NCBI GenBank assembly: GCA_041750975.1
Contig: JBGSYN010000255.1
Span: forward strand, 1 to 10,913
From: JBGSYN01 sp041750975
Lineage (GTDB): Bacteria > Pseudomonadota > Alphaproteobacteria > Geminicoccales > Geminicoccaceae
Direction of reading: 5' to 3'
DNA: 10,913 nucleotides
Position 1 is the first letter of the stretch. Every line of letters begins with the position of its first letter. Below the pieces are notes generated by a model. The model searched no databases, had not been told where the DNA came from, and saw nothing but the letters and a program-made list of their open reading frames with translations. Of this stretch, positions 1 to 7,688 are shown in pieces. Both the position numbers and the translations under genes were made by a program.

Positions 1-439
1 TCGAGCCGATGCGGGCGCTGGCACCGACCACGAAGGGGCCGAGCACCGCGGCACCGGCGCCGACGACGACACCATTACCGAGTGTCGGATGGCGCTTGCC
101 GGCATCGAGCGACACGCCACCCAGCGTGACACCCTGATAGAGCGTAACGTCATCGCCGATCTCGGCGGTTTCGCCGATCACGATGGCCATACCGTGATCG
201 ATGAAGAAACGCTTGCCGATCCGGCATCCCGGATGAATCTCGATCCCGGTGAAGAAGCGGCTGACCTGCGACAGGGTTCGCGCCGTCACCTTCCAGCCCT
301 TCAGCCAGAGCGTATGAGCGACACGATGCGCCAGAATCGCATGCAATCCCGGATAGCACAGCAGCACTTCCAGTTTCGAATGCGCCGCCGGGTCTCTTTG
401 GAAGACCGCGTCGATATCCTCTTTGAGCCTCTTGAACAT
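1..439 (-). CDS. cysE: serine O-acetyltransferase, N-terminal 146 residues (truncated by window edge)
   Basis: This enzyme transfers an acetyl group from acetyl-CoA to L-serine, giving O-acetylserine, the precursor that cysteine synthase turns into cysteine in the cytoplasm. The frame opens with ATG at 439 (MFKRLKEDIDAVFQRDPAA) and stays open to base 2. The N-terminal helical part (about residues 1-65, with LLCYPGLHAILAHR) leads into a left-handed beta-helix of hexapeptide repeats (IEIHPGCRIG, FFIDHGMAIVIGETAEIGDD, VTLYQGVTLGG). The expected catalytic residues are visible: H82 in the DHG motif, H117 in KRHPTL, and an acidic residue at E67. The short N-terminus fits the Bacillus/EpsC-like short form rather than the longer E. 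coli enzyme. No in-frame ATG, GTG or TTG lies between 439 and the upstream stop at 476-478, so this start is well constrained. It is divergent from the hydrolase at 685. The C-terminal part of the helix and the tail that could bind cysteine synthase are outside the window. Confidence 0.95.
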   Translation of the reverse strand, partial: MFKRLKEDIDAVFQRDPAAHSKLEVLLCYPGLHAILAHRVAHTLWLKGWKVTARTLSQVSRFFTGIEIHPGCRIGKRFFIDHGMAIVIGETAEIGDDVTLYQGVTLGGVSLDAGKRHPTLGNGVVVGAGAAVLGPFVVGASARIGS

Positions 440-684
440 TTCAGGGCCTATGCGATATAGCGAGGTTGTTCCCGATCATGCGTGTCCGTCACGGGCTCTC
501 CAGCTGCGTTCGATGGCGCGTCCCGCGAGCCAGAAAAACGCCCCATAGGATGCTGTGAAATAGGCTGCAGCACCTTACGGGCAAGCCGCATACTAAAGAT
601 CGGCGATAGGGGTCAATGTTCAATGGCTGCGCGCCGCCCCGGGCGAACGGCCGACGTGTTTACGATGTGGATGGATTTTTTTCG
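440..684. other. divergent intergenic region between cysE and the hydrolase gene
   Basis: These 245 bases separate two divergently transcribed genes and must hold the promoters for cysE (leftward) and probably for the five-gene block starting at 685 (rightward). I see no convincing small gene in it. Open frames here lack family resemblance, and the frame that extends the hydrolase upstream to 616 does not read like the rest of that protein. A candidate leftward promoter is listed separately. I could not pick a convincing rightward promoter. I see no terminator-like hairpin followed by a T-run. Confidence 0.6.
587..616 (-). promoter_or_regulatory. candidate sigma-70-type promoter for cysE
   Basis: On the minus strand TTGACC (616-611) lies 18 bases upstream of TATGCG (592-587). 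This is a good -35 match and a weak -10 match, about 150 bases upstream of the cysE start. It rests on motif resemblance only, and alphaproteobacterial promoters are often poorly conserved at -10. Confidence 0.2.
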
Positions 685-1353
685 ATGCCAGAGGTCATCT
701 TCAACGGTTCCGACGGTCGTCTCGAGGGGCGGTACATTCATGGAGAGGGCCAGACACCGCCTCTAGCGATCATCCTTCATCCGCACCCGCTGCATGGCGG
801 GACCATGAACAATCGGCTGATCTATAACCTGTTTCACGTGTTCGTGCGGCGCGGCTTCTCGACCCTGCGCTTCAATTTCCGCGGTGTCGGCCGTTCGCAG
901 GCGAGCTTCGATCATGGCCAGGGCGAGCTTCGTGACGCCGCCTCCGCACTCGACTGGATGCAGCAGCACAATCCCAACAGCAATGTCGCCTGGGTCGCGG
1001 GATTCGGTTTCGGCGCCTGGATCGCCATGCAATTGCTGATGCGGCGCCCGGAAATACACGGCTTTCTCTGCGCCTCGCTGCCGGCCAACATGTATGATTT
1101 CAACTTCCTCGCACCCTGCCCCAGCTCCGGCCTGATCATTCACGGTGAGAACGATACGGTCACCGACACCGAATCCGTGGTGAAGCTTGTCAACAAGTTG
1201 TCGCAGCAGCGTGGCATCACCATCGATTTCGAGACCATCGACGGGGCCGATCACTTCATGAGCGACGAGCTCGATATTCTCGAAGCGTTCTGCGAGGCCT
1301 ATCTGGACAAGCGGCTCAAGGGCATCGCCGAACCGATCGCGCTCGCCCGCTAA
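685..1353 (+). CDS. alpha/beta-hydrolase-fold protein with the nucleophile serine replaced by glycine
   Basis: A 222-residue cytoplasmic protein with an alpha/beta-hydrolase fold of the small COG2945-like type common in alphaproteobacteria; its physiological substrate is not known to me. Visible elements are the oxyanion-region HPHP at residues 32-35 followed by GGTMNN, the FNFRGVGRS strand-turn, a nucleophile elbow at 106-110, D157 in HGENDTV and H190 in GADHF. The elbow reads G-F-G-F-G (G108, codon GGT at 1006-1008), whereas relatives as I remember them have G-F/Y-S-F-G. The acid and histidine of the triad are present but the serine is not. I chose ATG at 685 (MPEVIFNGSDGRLEGRY), which matches how relatives begin. 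The frame is open to an ATG at 616, but those 23 extra residues look like non-coding sequence. It ends 8 bases before tyrS, so it probably leads that operon. Fold assignment is firm; catalytic activity is doubtful. Confidence 0.85.
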   Translation: MPEVIFNGSDGRLEGRYIHGEGQTPPLAIILHPHPLHGGTMNNRLIYNLFHVFVRRGFSTLRFNFRGVGRSQASFDHGQGELRDAASALDWMQQHNPNSNVAWVAGFGFGAWIAMQLLMRRPEIHGFLCASLPANMYDFNFLAPCPSSGLIIHGENDTVTDTESVVKLVNKLSQQRGITIDFETIDGADHFMSDELDILEAFCEAYLDKRLKGIAEPIALAR

Positions 1354-1361
1354 GGACCGCC

Positions 1362-2609
1362 ATGTCCAAGCTGAACTCGGAGCTTCTGCAAACCCTCAAG
1401 GATCGCGCGTTCTTCCATCAGTGCACCGATCTCGAGGAGTTGGACGCACGTGCCGCGCGCGGGCCGATAACTGGCTATATCGGCTTCGACTGCACGGCGA
1501 CCAGCCTTCATATCGGCAATCTCGTCAGCATCATGCTGCTGCGGACGCTGCAGCGATTGGGTCATCACCCGATCGCCCTGATCGGCGGCGGCACGACCAA
1601 AGTCGGCGATCCGACCTTCCGCGATGAAAGCCGGCCGCTCCTCACCGACGCGCAGATAAAAGAGAATATTGCGGGGATCCGCCAATCTCTCGAGAAATTC
1701 CTGGATTTCGATGCCGGCGCCATTATCGCCGATAATGACGCATGGCTGAGCGATCTCGAATACATCCCGTTTCTTCGGGATTTCGGCACGCATTTCACGA
1801 TCAACCGCATGCTGACGTTCGATTCGGTGCGGCTGCGGCTGGAACGCGAGCAACCGATGACGCTGCTCGAGTTCAATTACATGGTGATGCAGGCTTACGA
1901 CTTCCTCGAACTCAGCCGCCGCTACGATTGTACCCTGCAGCTCGGCGGCTCCGATCAGTGGGGCAACATCGTCAACGGGGTCGAACTCGGCAGGCGCATC
2001 GACGGCCGTCAGTTGTTCGGTCTTACCACGCCGCTGATCACGACCGCTTCCGGCGCCAAGATGGGCAAGACGGCCGCCGGGGCTGTGTGGCTCAACGAAG
2101 CAAGGCTGCCGGTGTTCGACTACTGGCAATTCTGGCGCAACACCGAGGATGCGGATGTCGGCCGCTTCCTGCGCATGTTCACCGAACTGCCGCTCGATGA
2201 AATCGCCAGACTCGAGGACCTACAAGGGGCCGAACTCAACGACGCCAAGATCGTTTTAGCCAACGAAGCGACCGGTATGTGTCATGGCCAGGAAGCTGCT
2301 CGGAAATCGAGCGAAACCGCCGCCAACCTGTTCGGCGCGAGGTCCGGCGATATCGAGGGCCTGACCGTGATCGAAATCGAGCTCTCCAGGCTCGACCAGG
2401 GGGTCACGGTGGTCGAGTTGTTTCATCTCGCCGGCCTTACTCAATCCCTCAGCGAAGCGAGGCGTCTGATACGCGGTGGCGGCGCCCGGCTCAACGATGC
2501 CAGGATCGAGGACGAGGCGGTCGAAGCCGGTCGGGTCGATCTTGTCGATGGCCATCTCAAGCTCTCCGCTGGCAAAAAACGCCACGTTTTGATTAAACCG
2601 GCGGCCTAA
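1362..2609 (+). CDS. tyrS: tyrosine--tRNA ligase
   Basis: Class I aminoacyl-tRNA synthetase that activates tyrosine with ATP and loads it on tRNA-Tyr in the cytoplasm. The 415 residues carry all signature elements. The HIGH-type motif is H50-I-G-N53, preceded by YIGFDCTATSL with the tyrosine-pocket residues. Y179-D180 lies in QAYDFLEL, GGSDQWGN is at 195-202, and the KMSKS-type loop is K233-M-G-K-T237 followed by AAGAVWLN. A C-terminal S4 RNA-binding domain covers roughly residues 345-412 (SLSEARRLIRGGGARLND). Length and loop form match the usual alphaproteobacterial TyrS. The start at 1362 has an AGGA a few bases upstream, just after the hydrolase stop, so the two genes are probably co-transcribed. 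glnE follows after 21 bases. Nothing is missing or broken. Confidence 0.98.
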   Translation: MSKLNSELLQTLKDRAFFHQCTDLEELDARAARGPITGYIGFDCTATSLHIGNLVSIMLLRTLQRLGHHPIALIGGGTTKVGDPTFRDESRPLLTDAQIKENIAGIRQSLEKFLDFDAGAIIADNDAWLSDLEYIPFLRDFGTHFTINRMLTFDSVRLRLEREQPMTLLEFNYMVMQAYDFLELSRRYDCTLQLGGSDQWGNIVNGVELGRRIDGRQLFGLTTPLITTASGAKMGKTAAGAVWLNEARLPVFDYWQFWRNTEDADVGRFLRMFTELPLDEIARLEDLQGAELNDAKIVLANEATGMCHGQEAARKSSETAANLFGARSGDIEGLTVIEIELSRLDQGVTVVELFHLAGLTQSLSEARRLIRGGGARLNDARIEDEAVEAGRVDLVDGHLKLSAGKKRHVLIKPAA

Positions 2610-2630
2610 AGGTCGATTAGGGAGTCGTCG

Positions 2631-5615
2631 ATGTCCGCCCTGGCGGATCGATCGCTGAACCGCCCGAGGCCGCCGCGTGCGTCCTCGGACAAGGCCGGCA
2701 GTGCGTTTCGCGAACGCTGGCGGCATCGTGCCCAACGCCTGACGGAGACCGAGCTCAAGGAGTTTGCGCTCGGCGCCTTCGAGCATCCGATCGCCGGCCC
2801 CATGCTCGAGGGCTTGGGCTCAGGCAGTCCGTTTCTCGCCGATCGCCTGTTGAACGATATGGGACTGCTTCAAGAACTGGTCACGGTTGATCCCGAGACC
2901 GTCTGGCAAAAGACGCTCGACCGCGTCGCAACGCTGCCACTGGGCCAGCGCAACGAACTCATGGCCGGGGTGAGGCGGATCAGGGCACGAGCCGCGACCG
3001 TCATCGCCTGGGCCGACCTTACCGGATCCTGGGATCTCGCAAACGCGACGTCAGCACTCACCGAGTTTGCAGATGCCGCGACGGCGAAGTTCGGCGATCA
3101 TCTGATGCGCGAGGCAAGGCAGCGCGGCGAAATCGAGCTCGATGACCCGGAAAGGCCCAGCGAGGGAAGCGGCATCATCGTCATTGCGATGGGCAAGCAT
3201 GGTGCCTTCGAACTCAATTATTCGAGCGACATCGATCTAGTCGTCCTGTTCGACCCCGGGCGTCTGCGCTATCGCGGGCCGGAATCGCCGATGGCCTTTG
3301 CGGTCCGGTTTGCCCGATCGCTCGGCCATCTGCTCGAACACCGCACCCGGGATGGCTATGTGCTGCGGGTCGACCTGCGGCTGCGGCCACATTTGCCGGG
3401 TCATCCTCTAGCGCTGTCGACGGAAGACGCGGAAATCTACTATGAGCGCCATGGCCAGAACTGGGAGCGCGCCGCTCTCATCAAGGCCCGTCCCGTCGCC
3501 GGCGATATCGAGGCGGGTGCCATATTCCTCCGGCATTTGCGGCCTTTCATCTGGCGCAAGCATCTGGATTACGCGGCGATCCGCGATATCCACTCGATCA
3601 AGCGCCAGATCAACGCTTTCCGCGGCTTTGGAGAACTCAAGGTCTGGGGACACGACCTGAAGGTCGGCAGCGGCGGCATTCGCGAGATCGAATTCTTCGT
3701 CCAGACGCAACAACTCATTCTGGGCGGTCAGAACCCGTTGCTTCGGACGTCTGGCACGATCGAGACCCTGGAGCGGCTCGCCGAGGCCCGCTGGGTCAGC
3801 CACGATGTCGCGGCCGAACTGATCTCGGCCTACCGTTATCTCCGGCTGCTCGAGCATCGCCTGCAAATGCAGCAGGACCAGCAAACCCAGCGCATGCCGC
3901 CATTCGGCCGCGATGCCGAAACCTTCGCCGCCTTTGCCGGGTATGACGGGACCGCCTCGCTCGAAAGCGATCTCAAGGCCGTTCTCGATACCGTGAGTGA
4001 GCACTATGGCGCCCTCTTCGAAGGCGAGGAAGATCTGGGCGGCGGCCGGACGCTGGTCTTCACCGGCACGCAGACCGGACCGGAAACGCTCGCTACTTTG
4101 GAATCATTGGGCTTTCGCGACCCCGAGAAGGTCGCCGGGCGCATCCGCTCCTGGCATCACGGCCACATTCGAGCCACGCGGAGCACGCGCGCCCGTGAGC
4201 TCCTGACCGAACTCGTGCCCTCGATTCTCGAAGCCATGACCCGTCAACCCGATATCGATGACGCATTCAGTCATTTCGACGGGTTCCTCTCGGGCTTGCC
4301 GACGGGCGTTCAGCTGTTTTCGTTGATCAGGGCGCATCCGGAACTGTTGCGTCTCCTGACCGACATGTTCGGTGCCGTGCCTCGCCTCGCCCGCTATCTG
4401 AGCACGAACACGGATCTGTTCGAGGCCATGCTGTCGCCCGATTTCTTCGATCCGTTACCCGGCAAGGACGAGCTGCAAGCCGAGATCGAATTGCGGCTGC
4501 GCGATGCCCGGGACCTGCAGGATGTGTTGGAGGCGGCAAGACGCTGGGCGCATGGCAGGCAGTTCCAGGCGGGACTGCACGTCGTGCTCGGCACCAGTTC
4601 GGCGGATCAGGCGACGACGATGTTGACCGATCTCGCCGAAATGATTCTGGCGATCATGCTCGAGGAGTCGCGTCGCTGGCTCGAGCAGGAGCATGGGCGG
4701 ATCAACGGCTCGAGCTTCGCGATACTGGGCCTTGGCAAGCTCGGCAGTCGTGAACTCACCATCGGCTCCGACCTCGACCTCGTCTTCGTCTATGAGGCAC
4801 CGGAGACGGCCCGGAGCACGGGCGGCAAGGCCCTCGAGGCGCAGACCTACTTCGCGAGGCTTGGCCAACGCTTGATTACCTCCATCACCGCGCAGACCAA
4901 TGAGGGCCGGCTGTTCGAGATCGATACGCGGCTGCGCCCGTCGGGCAATGTCGGCCCGGTGGCCTGCTCCCTCATGAATTTCGAGAGCTACAATCGTGAA
5001 ACCGCGCAAACCTGGGAAATGCAAGCGCTGTCGCGCGCCCGCGTCGTCGCCGGCGACACCGCTCTGGCCGGGAAGGTCGCAGCCATGCTCGACGAATTGG
5101 TGTGCCGTGAGCGCCACTCGGATGCGTTGCGCTACGAGGTACGGGCGATGCGGGAACGCATCTTCAACGAACATGGCAGCGACACGCCCTGGAACCTCAA
5201 GCACACCCGAGGCGGCATCACCGAGCTCGAATTCCTGGCGCAATACCTCCAGCTCTCGAAGGCACGCGATTATCCGGAATTGCGTTCGCCATCCACCCGC
5301 GAGGTATTTCGTGTGGCCGGGACCAAGGGATTGTTGAGCGCGGCTGAGAGCGACGCGATGATCGCAGCACTGCGTCTCCAGATCGCTCTGCAGCTGGTGC
5401 TGCGCCTGTCGCGGATCGAGAAACTCGACGAGAGCACGGCGGCCGACGGTCTCAAGGAAACCCTGGTGCGTGCATCGGCGCGTCAGCTTGGCGACAGCAC
5501 CATGATCGTTGATTTTCCCTCGCTGCAGCGTCACCTGGTTGAAAGTCAGTCGCGGGTAAGGCAGATTTTCGAGCGCGAGTGTCCGATGAACGCTGAGATT
5601 TCGAACAACGAATGA
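2631..5615 (+). CDS. glnE: bifunctional glutamine synthetase adenylyltransferase / adenylyl-removing enzyme
   Basis: Controls glutamine synthetase (GlnA) by attaching or removing AMP on a conserved tyrosine of each subunit, under PII protein and glutamine control, in the cytoplasm. The 994-residue protein is slightly longer than the E. coli form and has the two expected nucleotidyltransferase halves. The N-terminal adenylyl-removing half has GKHGAFELNYSSDIDL with metal-binding D200 and D202, and further on GGIREIEFFVQ. The C-terminal adenylyl-transferring half has GLGKLGSRELTIGSDLDL with D714 and D716, then the RLRPSGNVGP region and GGITELEFLAQY. Both active sites look intact, so both activities are expected. 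ATG at 2631 is supported by AGGGAG at 2619-2624, 6 bases upstream. It lies between tyrS and the peroxiredoxin gene with short gaps, so it probably belongs to the same transcript. No glnA, glnB or glnD is in the window. Confidence 0.97.
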   Translation: MSALADRSLNRPRPPRASSDKAGSAFRERWRHRAQRLTETELKEFALGAFEHPIAGPMLEGLGSGSPFLADRLLNDMGLLQELVTVDPETVWQKTLDRVATLPLGQRNELMAGVRRIRARAATVIAWADLTGSWDLANATSALTEFADAATAKFGDHLMREARQRGEIELDDPERPSEGSGIIVIAMGKHGAFELNYSSDIDLVVLFDPGRLRYRGPESPMAFAVRFARSLGHLLEHRTRDGYVLRVDLRLRPHLPGHPLALSTEDAEIYYERHGQNWERAALIKARPVAGDIEAGAIFLRHLRPFIWRKHLDYAAIRDIHSIKRQINAFRGFGELKVWGHDLKVGSGGIREIEFFVQTQQLILGGQNPLLRTSGTIETLERLAEARWVSHDVAAELISAYRYLRLLEHRLQMQQDQQTQRMPPFGRDAETFAAFAGYDGTASLESDLKAVLDTVSEHYGALFEGEEDLGGGRTLVFTGTQTGPETLATLESLGFRDPEKVAGRIRSWHHGHIRATRSTRARELLTELVPSILEAMTRQPDIDDAFSHFDGFLSGLPTGVQLFSLIRAHPELLRLLTDMFGAVPRLARYLSTNTDLFEAMLSPDFFDPLPGKDELQAEIELRLRDARDLQDVLEAARRWAHGRQFQAGLHVVLGTSSADQATTMLTDLAEMILAIMLEESRRWLEQEHGRINGSSFAILGLGKLGSRELTIGSDLDLVFVYEAPETARSTGGKALEAQTYFARLGQRLITSITAQTNEGRLFEIDTRLRPSGNVGPVACSLMNFESYNRETAQTWEMQALSRARVVAGDTALAGKVAAMLDELVCRERHSDALRYEVRAMRERIFNEHGSDTPWNLKHTRGGITELEFLAQYLQLSKARDYPELRSPSTREVFRVAGTKGLLSAAESDAMIAALRLQIALQLVLRLSRIEKLDESTAADGLKETLVRASARQLGDSTMIVDFPSLQRHLVESQSRVRQIFERECPMNAEISNNE

Positions 5616-5628
5616 GTAGGTAGGAACG

Positions 5629-6117
5629 ATGGCAACGACAGCAGAACTACTGAGCGAAGGCGATAAGGCGCCGGCCTTCGATTTGCCGCGTGACGGCGGT
5701 GGCCGCATTGCCTCGAAAGATCTGGAAGGCAAGCCCTTCGTCATTTACCTCTATCCCAAGGACGATACCTCCGGCTGCACCACGGAGGCGATCGCTTTCA
5801 CCGAAGCCTATGACGAGTTCAAGGCTTTGGGGGTCGAGATCGTCGGCCTTTCCAAGGACGACGTCGCCAGCCATGACAAATTCGTCAAGAAGCACTCGCT
5901 CGGCATCCCGCTCGCGGCTGATGTCGATGGCGGCCTCGTCGAGGGCCTTGGCGCCTGGGTCCAAAAAAGCATGTACGGCAAAAAATATATGGGCATCGAC
6001 CGCTCGACGTTTCTCATTGCGGCAGACGGCACGATCGCCAAGGTCTGGCGCAAGGTCAAGGTGCCGGGCCATGTCGACGAGGTTCTTGCCGCTGCCAAGC
6101 AACTTGCCGCCAAATGA
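5629..6117 (+). CDS. bcp: Bcp/PrxQ-type thioredoxin-dependent peroxiredoxin with a single cysteine
   Basis: A 162-residue AhpC/TSA-family peroxiredoxin of the Bcp/PrxQ subgroup, which reduces hydrogen peroxide and organic hydroperoxides in the cytoplasm. The body shows the subgroup pattern: GDKAPAFDLP near the start, YLYPKDDTSGCT with peroxidatic C50 (T47 and C50 forming the TxxC motif), then GLSKDD, GIPLAADVDG, the conserved YMGIDRSTFLIAADG segment and a C-terminal KVKVPGHVDEVL helix. C50 is the only cysteine in the protein. The usual resolving cysteine five residues downstream in E. coli Bcp is isoleucine here, so reduction must use a partner thiol (one-cysteine mechanism). It starts 13 bases after the glnE stop, and the methyltransferase starts 9 bases after its own stop, so it looks like part of one operon. 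The family call is secure; the reductant is unknown. Confidence 0.94.
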   Translation: MATTAELLSEGDKAPAFDLPRDGGGRIASKDLEGKPFVIYLYPKDDTSGCTTEAIAFTEAYDEFKALGVEIVGLSKDDVASHDKFVKKHSLGIPLAADVDGGLVEGLGAWVQKSMYGKKYMGIDRSTFLIAADGTIAKVWRKVKVPGHVDEVLAAAKQLAAK

Positions 6118-6126
6118 GATCCCAGC

Positions 6127-6792
6127 ATGAGCAACCAGACCTTAGGGCTCACTGAGCAGCTTCAGGCCTATCTGCTGTCGAACACCCTGCGCGAGGCGGC
6201 GCCGCTTGCCGCACTTCGGGCCGAAACCGATCAAATTGCCCATGCCGGCATGCGCAGCTCGCCCGAGCAGATGCAGTTCCTGCAATTGCTGATCCGGCTG
6301 ATCGGTGCGCGCGAGGTGCTCGAGGTCGGTTGTTTCGTCGGCTACGGGACGCTCGCCATGGCGTTGGCGTTGCCCGAGGACGGCAGGATCACGACGATCG
6401 ACGTCAACGAGGACTGGGCCTCAATCGGCCGCACCTATTGGCGGCAGGCCGGGGTGGAGGATCGGATCGGCTTCAGGTCCGGCAATGCCCTCGAGGTGCT
6501 CGAGGAGTTGCGCTCAGCGGGGCGGCAGGACAGTTTCGATCTGGCCTATATCGACGCCGACAAGAAGGGCTACCCCGACTATTTCCGGCAATGTCTCGCA
6601 CTGGTACGGCCCGGGGGATTGATTGCGCTCGACAATATGCTTTGGCACGGCGCTGTCGCGGACCCCGCCAATAACGATCGCCAGACCGCGATCCTTCGCG
6701 AGCTCACTCTGGAACTCCGCGACAGCAAAGCCATCAATTTCTCGCTGGTGCCGATCGGCGACGGCGTCGCTCTGGCCCGCCGGCGCAACTGA
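6127..6792 (+). CDS. class I SAM-dependent O-methyltransferase (caffeoyl-CoA OMT-like)
   Basis: A 221-residue Methyltransf_3-family enzyme that transfers a methyl group from S-adenosylmethionine to a hydroxyl of a small molecule, usually with a divalent metal; the substrate cannot be read from the sequence. The SAM-binding motif I is VLEVGCFVGYGTLAMAL (E66, G68), followed by ITTIDVNEDW for the ribose-binding acid. The family's metal ligands correspond to D143 in YIDADKKGYPDYF and D169-N170 in ALDNMLWHG. Length is normal for the family. ATG at 6127 lies 9 bases after the peroxiredoxin stop with only a weak ribosome-binding site, so translation may be coupled to that gene. It is the last gene of the plus-strand block and converges on the dsbA-like gene 39 bases away. 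Physiological role unknown. Confidence 0.93.
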   Translation: MSNQTLGLTEQLQAYLLSNTLREAAPLAALRAETDQIAHAGMRSSPEQMQFLQLLIRLIGAREVLEVGCFVGYGTLAMALALPEDGRITTIDVNEDWASIGRTYWRQAGVEDRIGFRSGNALEVLEELRSAGRQDSFDLAYIDADKKGYPDYFRQCLALVRPGGLIALDNMLWHGAVADPANNDRQTAILRELTLELRDSKAINFSLVPIGDGVALARRRN

Positions 6793-6831
6793 TCGGAGGC
6801 CGTGTCCGGCAAGTAGGGGTTTTGGCAGCGG

Positions 6832-7584
6832 TCAGCCGTCGGCCGGTCTGACCCGATCGCGCTCCTGGCTGATGAGCTGCGAAAGCTGAGCGATCGGCAT
6901 CGCACCCGGAACGATCGTGTCGCCGACGATGAAGCTCGGCGTGCCGTTGATGCCAAGCTGGCCCGCGATCTGCAGGTTCGTCTGAATGGCTTCCGCGACC
7001 TCGCTGCCATCCATTTCCGTCTTGAGCCGCTCGGGATCGATGCCGAGCTTTTCGGCTGTCTCCAGGATCGTGGGCTCTGACAAATCCCCTGCGTTCATCA
7101 ATGCGAAGTGGAAATCCATATAATGCTCGGGCGCAATTCTCGAGGCCGCCAATCCGGCGCGGGCCGCAACCATGGAGTCCGGCCCCAATACGGGCAATTC
7201 CTTGAAGACCAGCCGCAGATCTTCATCCTCCTCCAACAGCGCTTGCATGGCGGGCGCCATGCGCCGGCAATAGCTGCACTGATAATCGAAGAACTCGACC
7301 AGGGTCACACTCCCCTCCGCATTGCCGGCCACGGGATCGTTCGGATCATTGAAGATCTCGTCCCCAAGCGAACTTAGCGTCTCGCGCCGACGCTCGGCCT
7401 CGGCGGCCTGTTGCCGGGCCTGCAATTGCTGAATGGCTTCATAAATGATCTCGGGCTCGCGCATCAGATAGTCGCGCACGATCCGCTCGATTTCGGCGTC
7501 CGAGCGCGCCTCCTGGGCTGCCGCCTGAAATGTGGCGAGCATCGCAAAAGCGCCGAGAACAATTATCCGTAGGCTGCACCGCAT
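6832..7584 (-). CDS. periplasmic DsbA/ScsC-like thiol-disulfide oxidoreductase
   Basis: An exported thioredoxin-fold protein of 250 residues that should oxidise or shuffle disulfides in periplasmic proteins. An N-terminal signal peptide (R2, R6, hydrophobic 7-19) ends at a likely AAA|Q cleavage around residue 23. Residues about 28-75 form a charged, helical, glutamine- and arginine-rich segment, like the N-terminal oligomerising region of ScsC-type proteins. The thioredoxin domain then carries the active site C103-S-Y-C106 in EFFDYQCSYC, an inserted helical subdomain, and the cis-proline T215-P216 in NGTPSFIVG. The mature protein has only the two active-site cysteines. ATG at 7584 gives the signal peptide; a GGAA lies about ten bases upstream. 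It follows the M48 protease gene on the same strand after 104 bases, so both may be on one transcript. COG1651 family; whether it acts as oxidase or isomerase is not decidable here. Confidence 0.92.
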   Translation of the reverse strand: MRCSLRIIVLGAFAMLATFQAAAQEARSDAEIERIVRDYLMREPEIIYEAIQQLQARQQAAEAERRRETLSSLGDEIFNDPNDPVAGNAEGSVTLVEFFDYQCSYCRRMAPAMQALLEEDEDLRLVFKELPVLGPDSMVAARAGLAASRIAPEHYMDFHFALMNAGDLSEPTILETAEKLGIDPERLKTEMDGSEVAEAIQTNLQIAGQLGINGTPSFIVGDTIVPGAMPIAQLSQLISQERDRVRPADG

Positions 7585-7614
7585 AAGCCGATTTCCATGA
7601 AAATCCCTGGTAGA

Positions 7615-7656
7615 CTTCGTGTAGCGTCAAAAGTGACGATCGGCCAAGTCACGAAG
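7615..7656. promoter_or_regulatory. nested inverted repeat in the leader of the dsbA-like gene
   Basis: Between the M48 stop and the dsbA-like start there are two nested perfect inverted repeats. The outer arms are CTTCGTG (7615-7621) and CACGAAG (7650-7656); the inner arms are CGTCA (7625-7629) and TGACG (7634-7638) around a four-base loop AAAG. No T-run follows on either strand, so it is not a standard intrinsic terminator. It could be a processing hairpin between two cistrons, an operator, or chance. Confidence 0.35.
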
Positions 7657-7688
7657 ACGTTGGCAGCCTCGCCGGCCGATATCCGCTC

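Noticed and set aside
89..460. 123-residue plus-strand frame at the left edge
   Set aside because: It is antisense to cysE, whose hexapeptide repeats read clearly on the minus strand.
616..684. Upstream ATG at 616 as start of the hydrolase
   Set aside because: The extra 23 residues do not resemble the family N-terminus, while MPEVIFNGSDGRLEGRY from 685 does.
482..766. 94-residue plus-strand frame in the cysE/hydrolase gap
   Set aside because: It overlaps the hydrolase start in another frame, has no motif and no ribosome-binding site.
1350..2129. 259-residue antisense frame over tyrS
   Set aside because: tyrS is unambiguous; the antisense product shows only composition bias.
4455..5744. 429-residue open frame antisense to the glnE 3' half and the peroxiredoxin start
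   Set aside because: It is a shadow of high-GC coding sequence. It crosses two well-supported genes, has no recognisable motif, and its residue composition is typical of an antisense frame.
6799..6810. Hairpin GCCG-TGTC-CGGC between the methyltransferase and dsbA-like genes as terminator
   Set aside because: The stem has only four pairs, and the following T-stretch is four bases long and several bases away, so it does not qualify.
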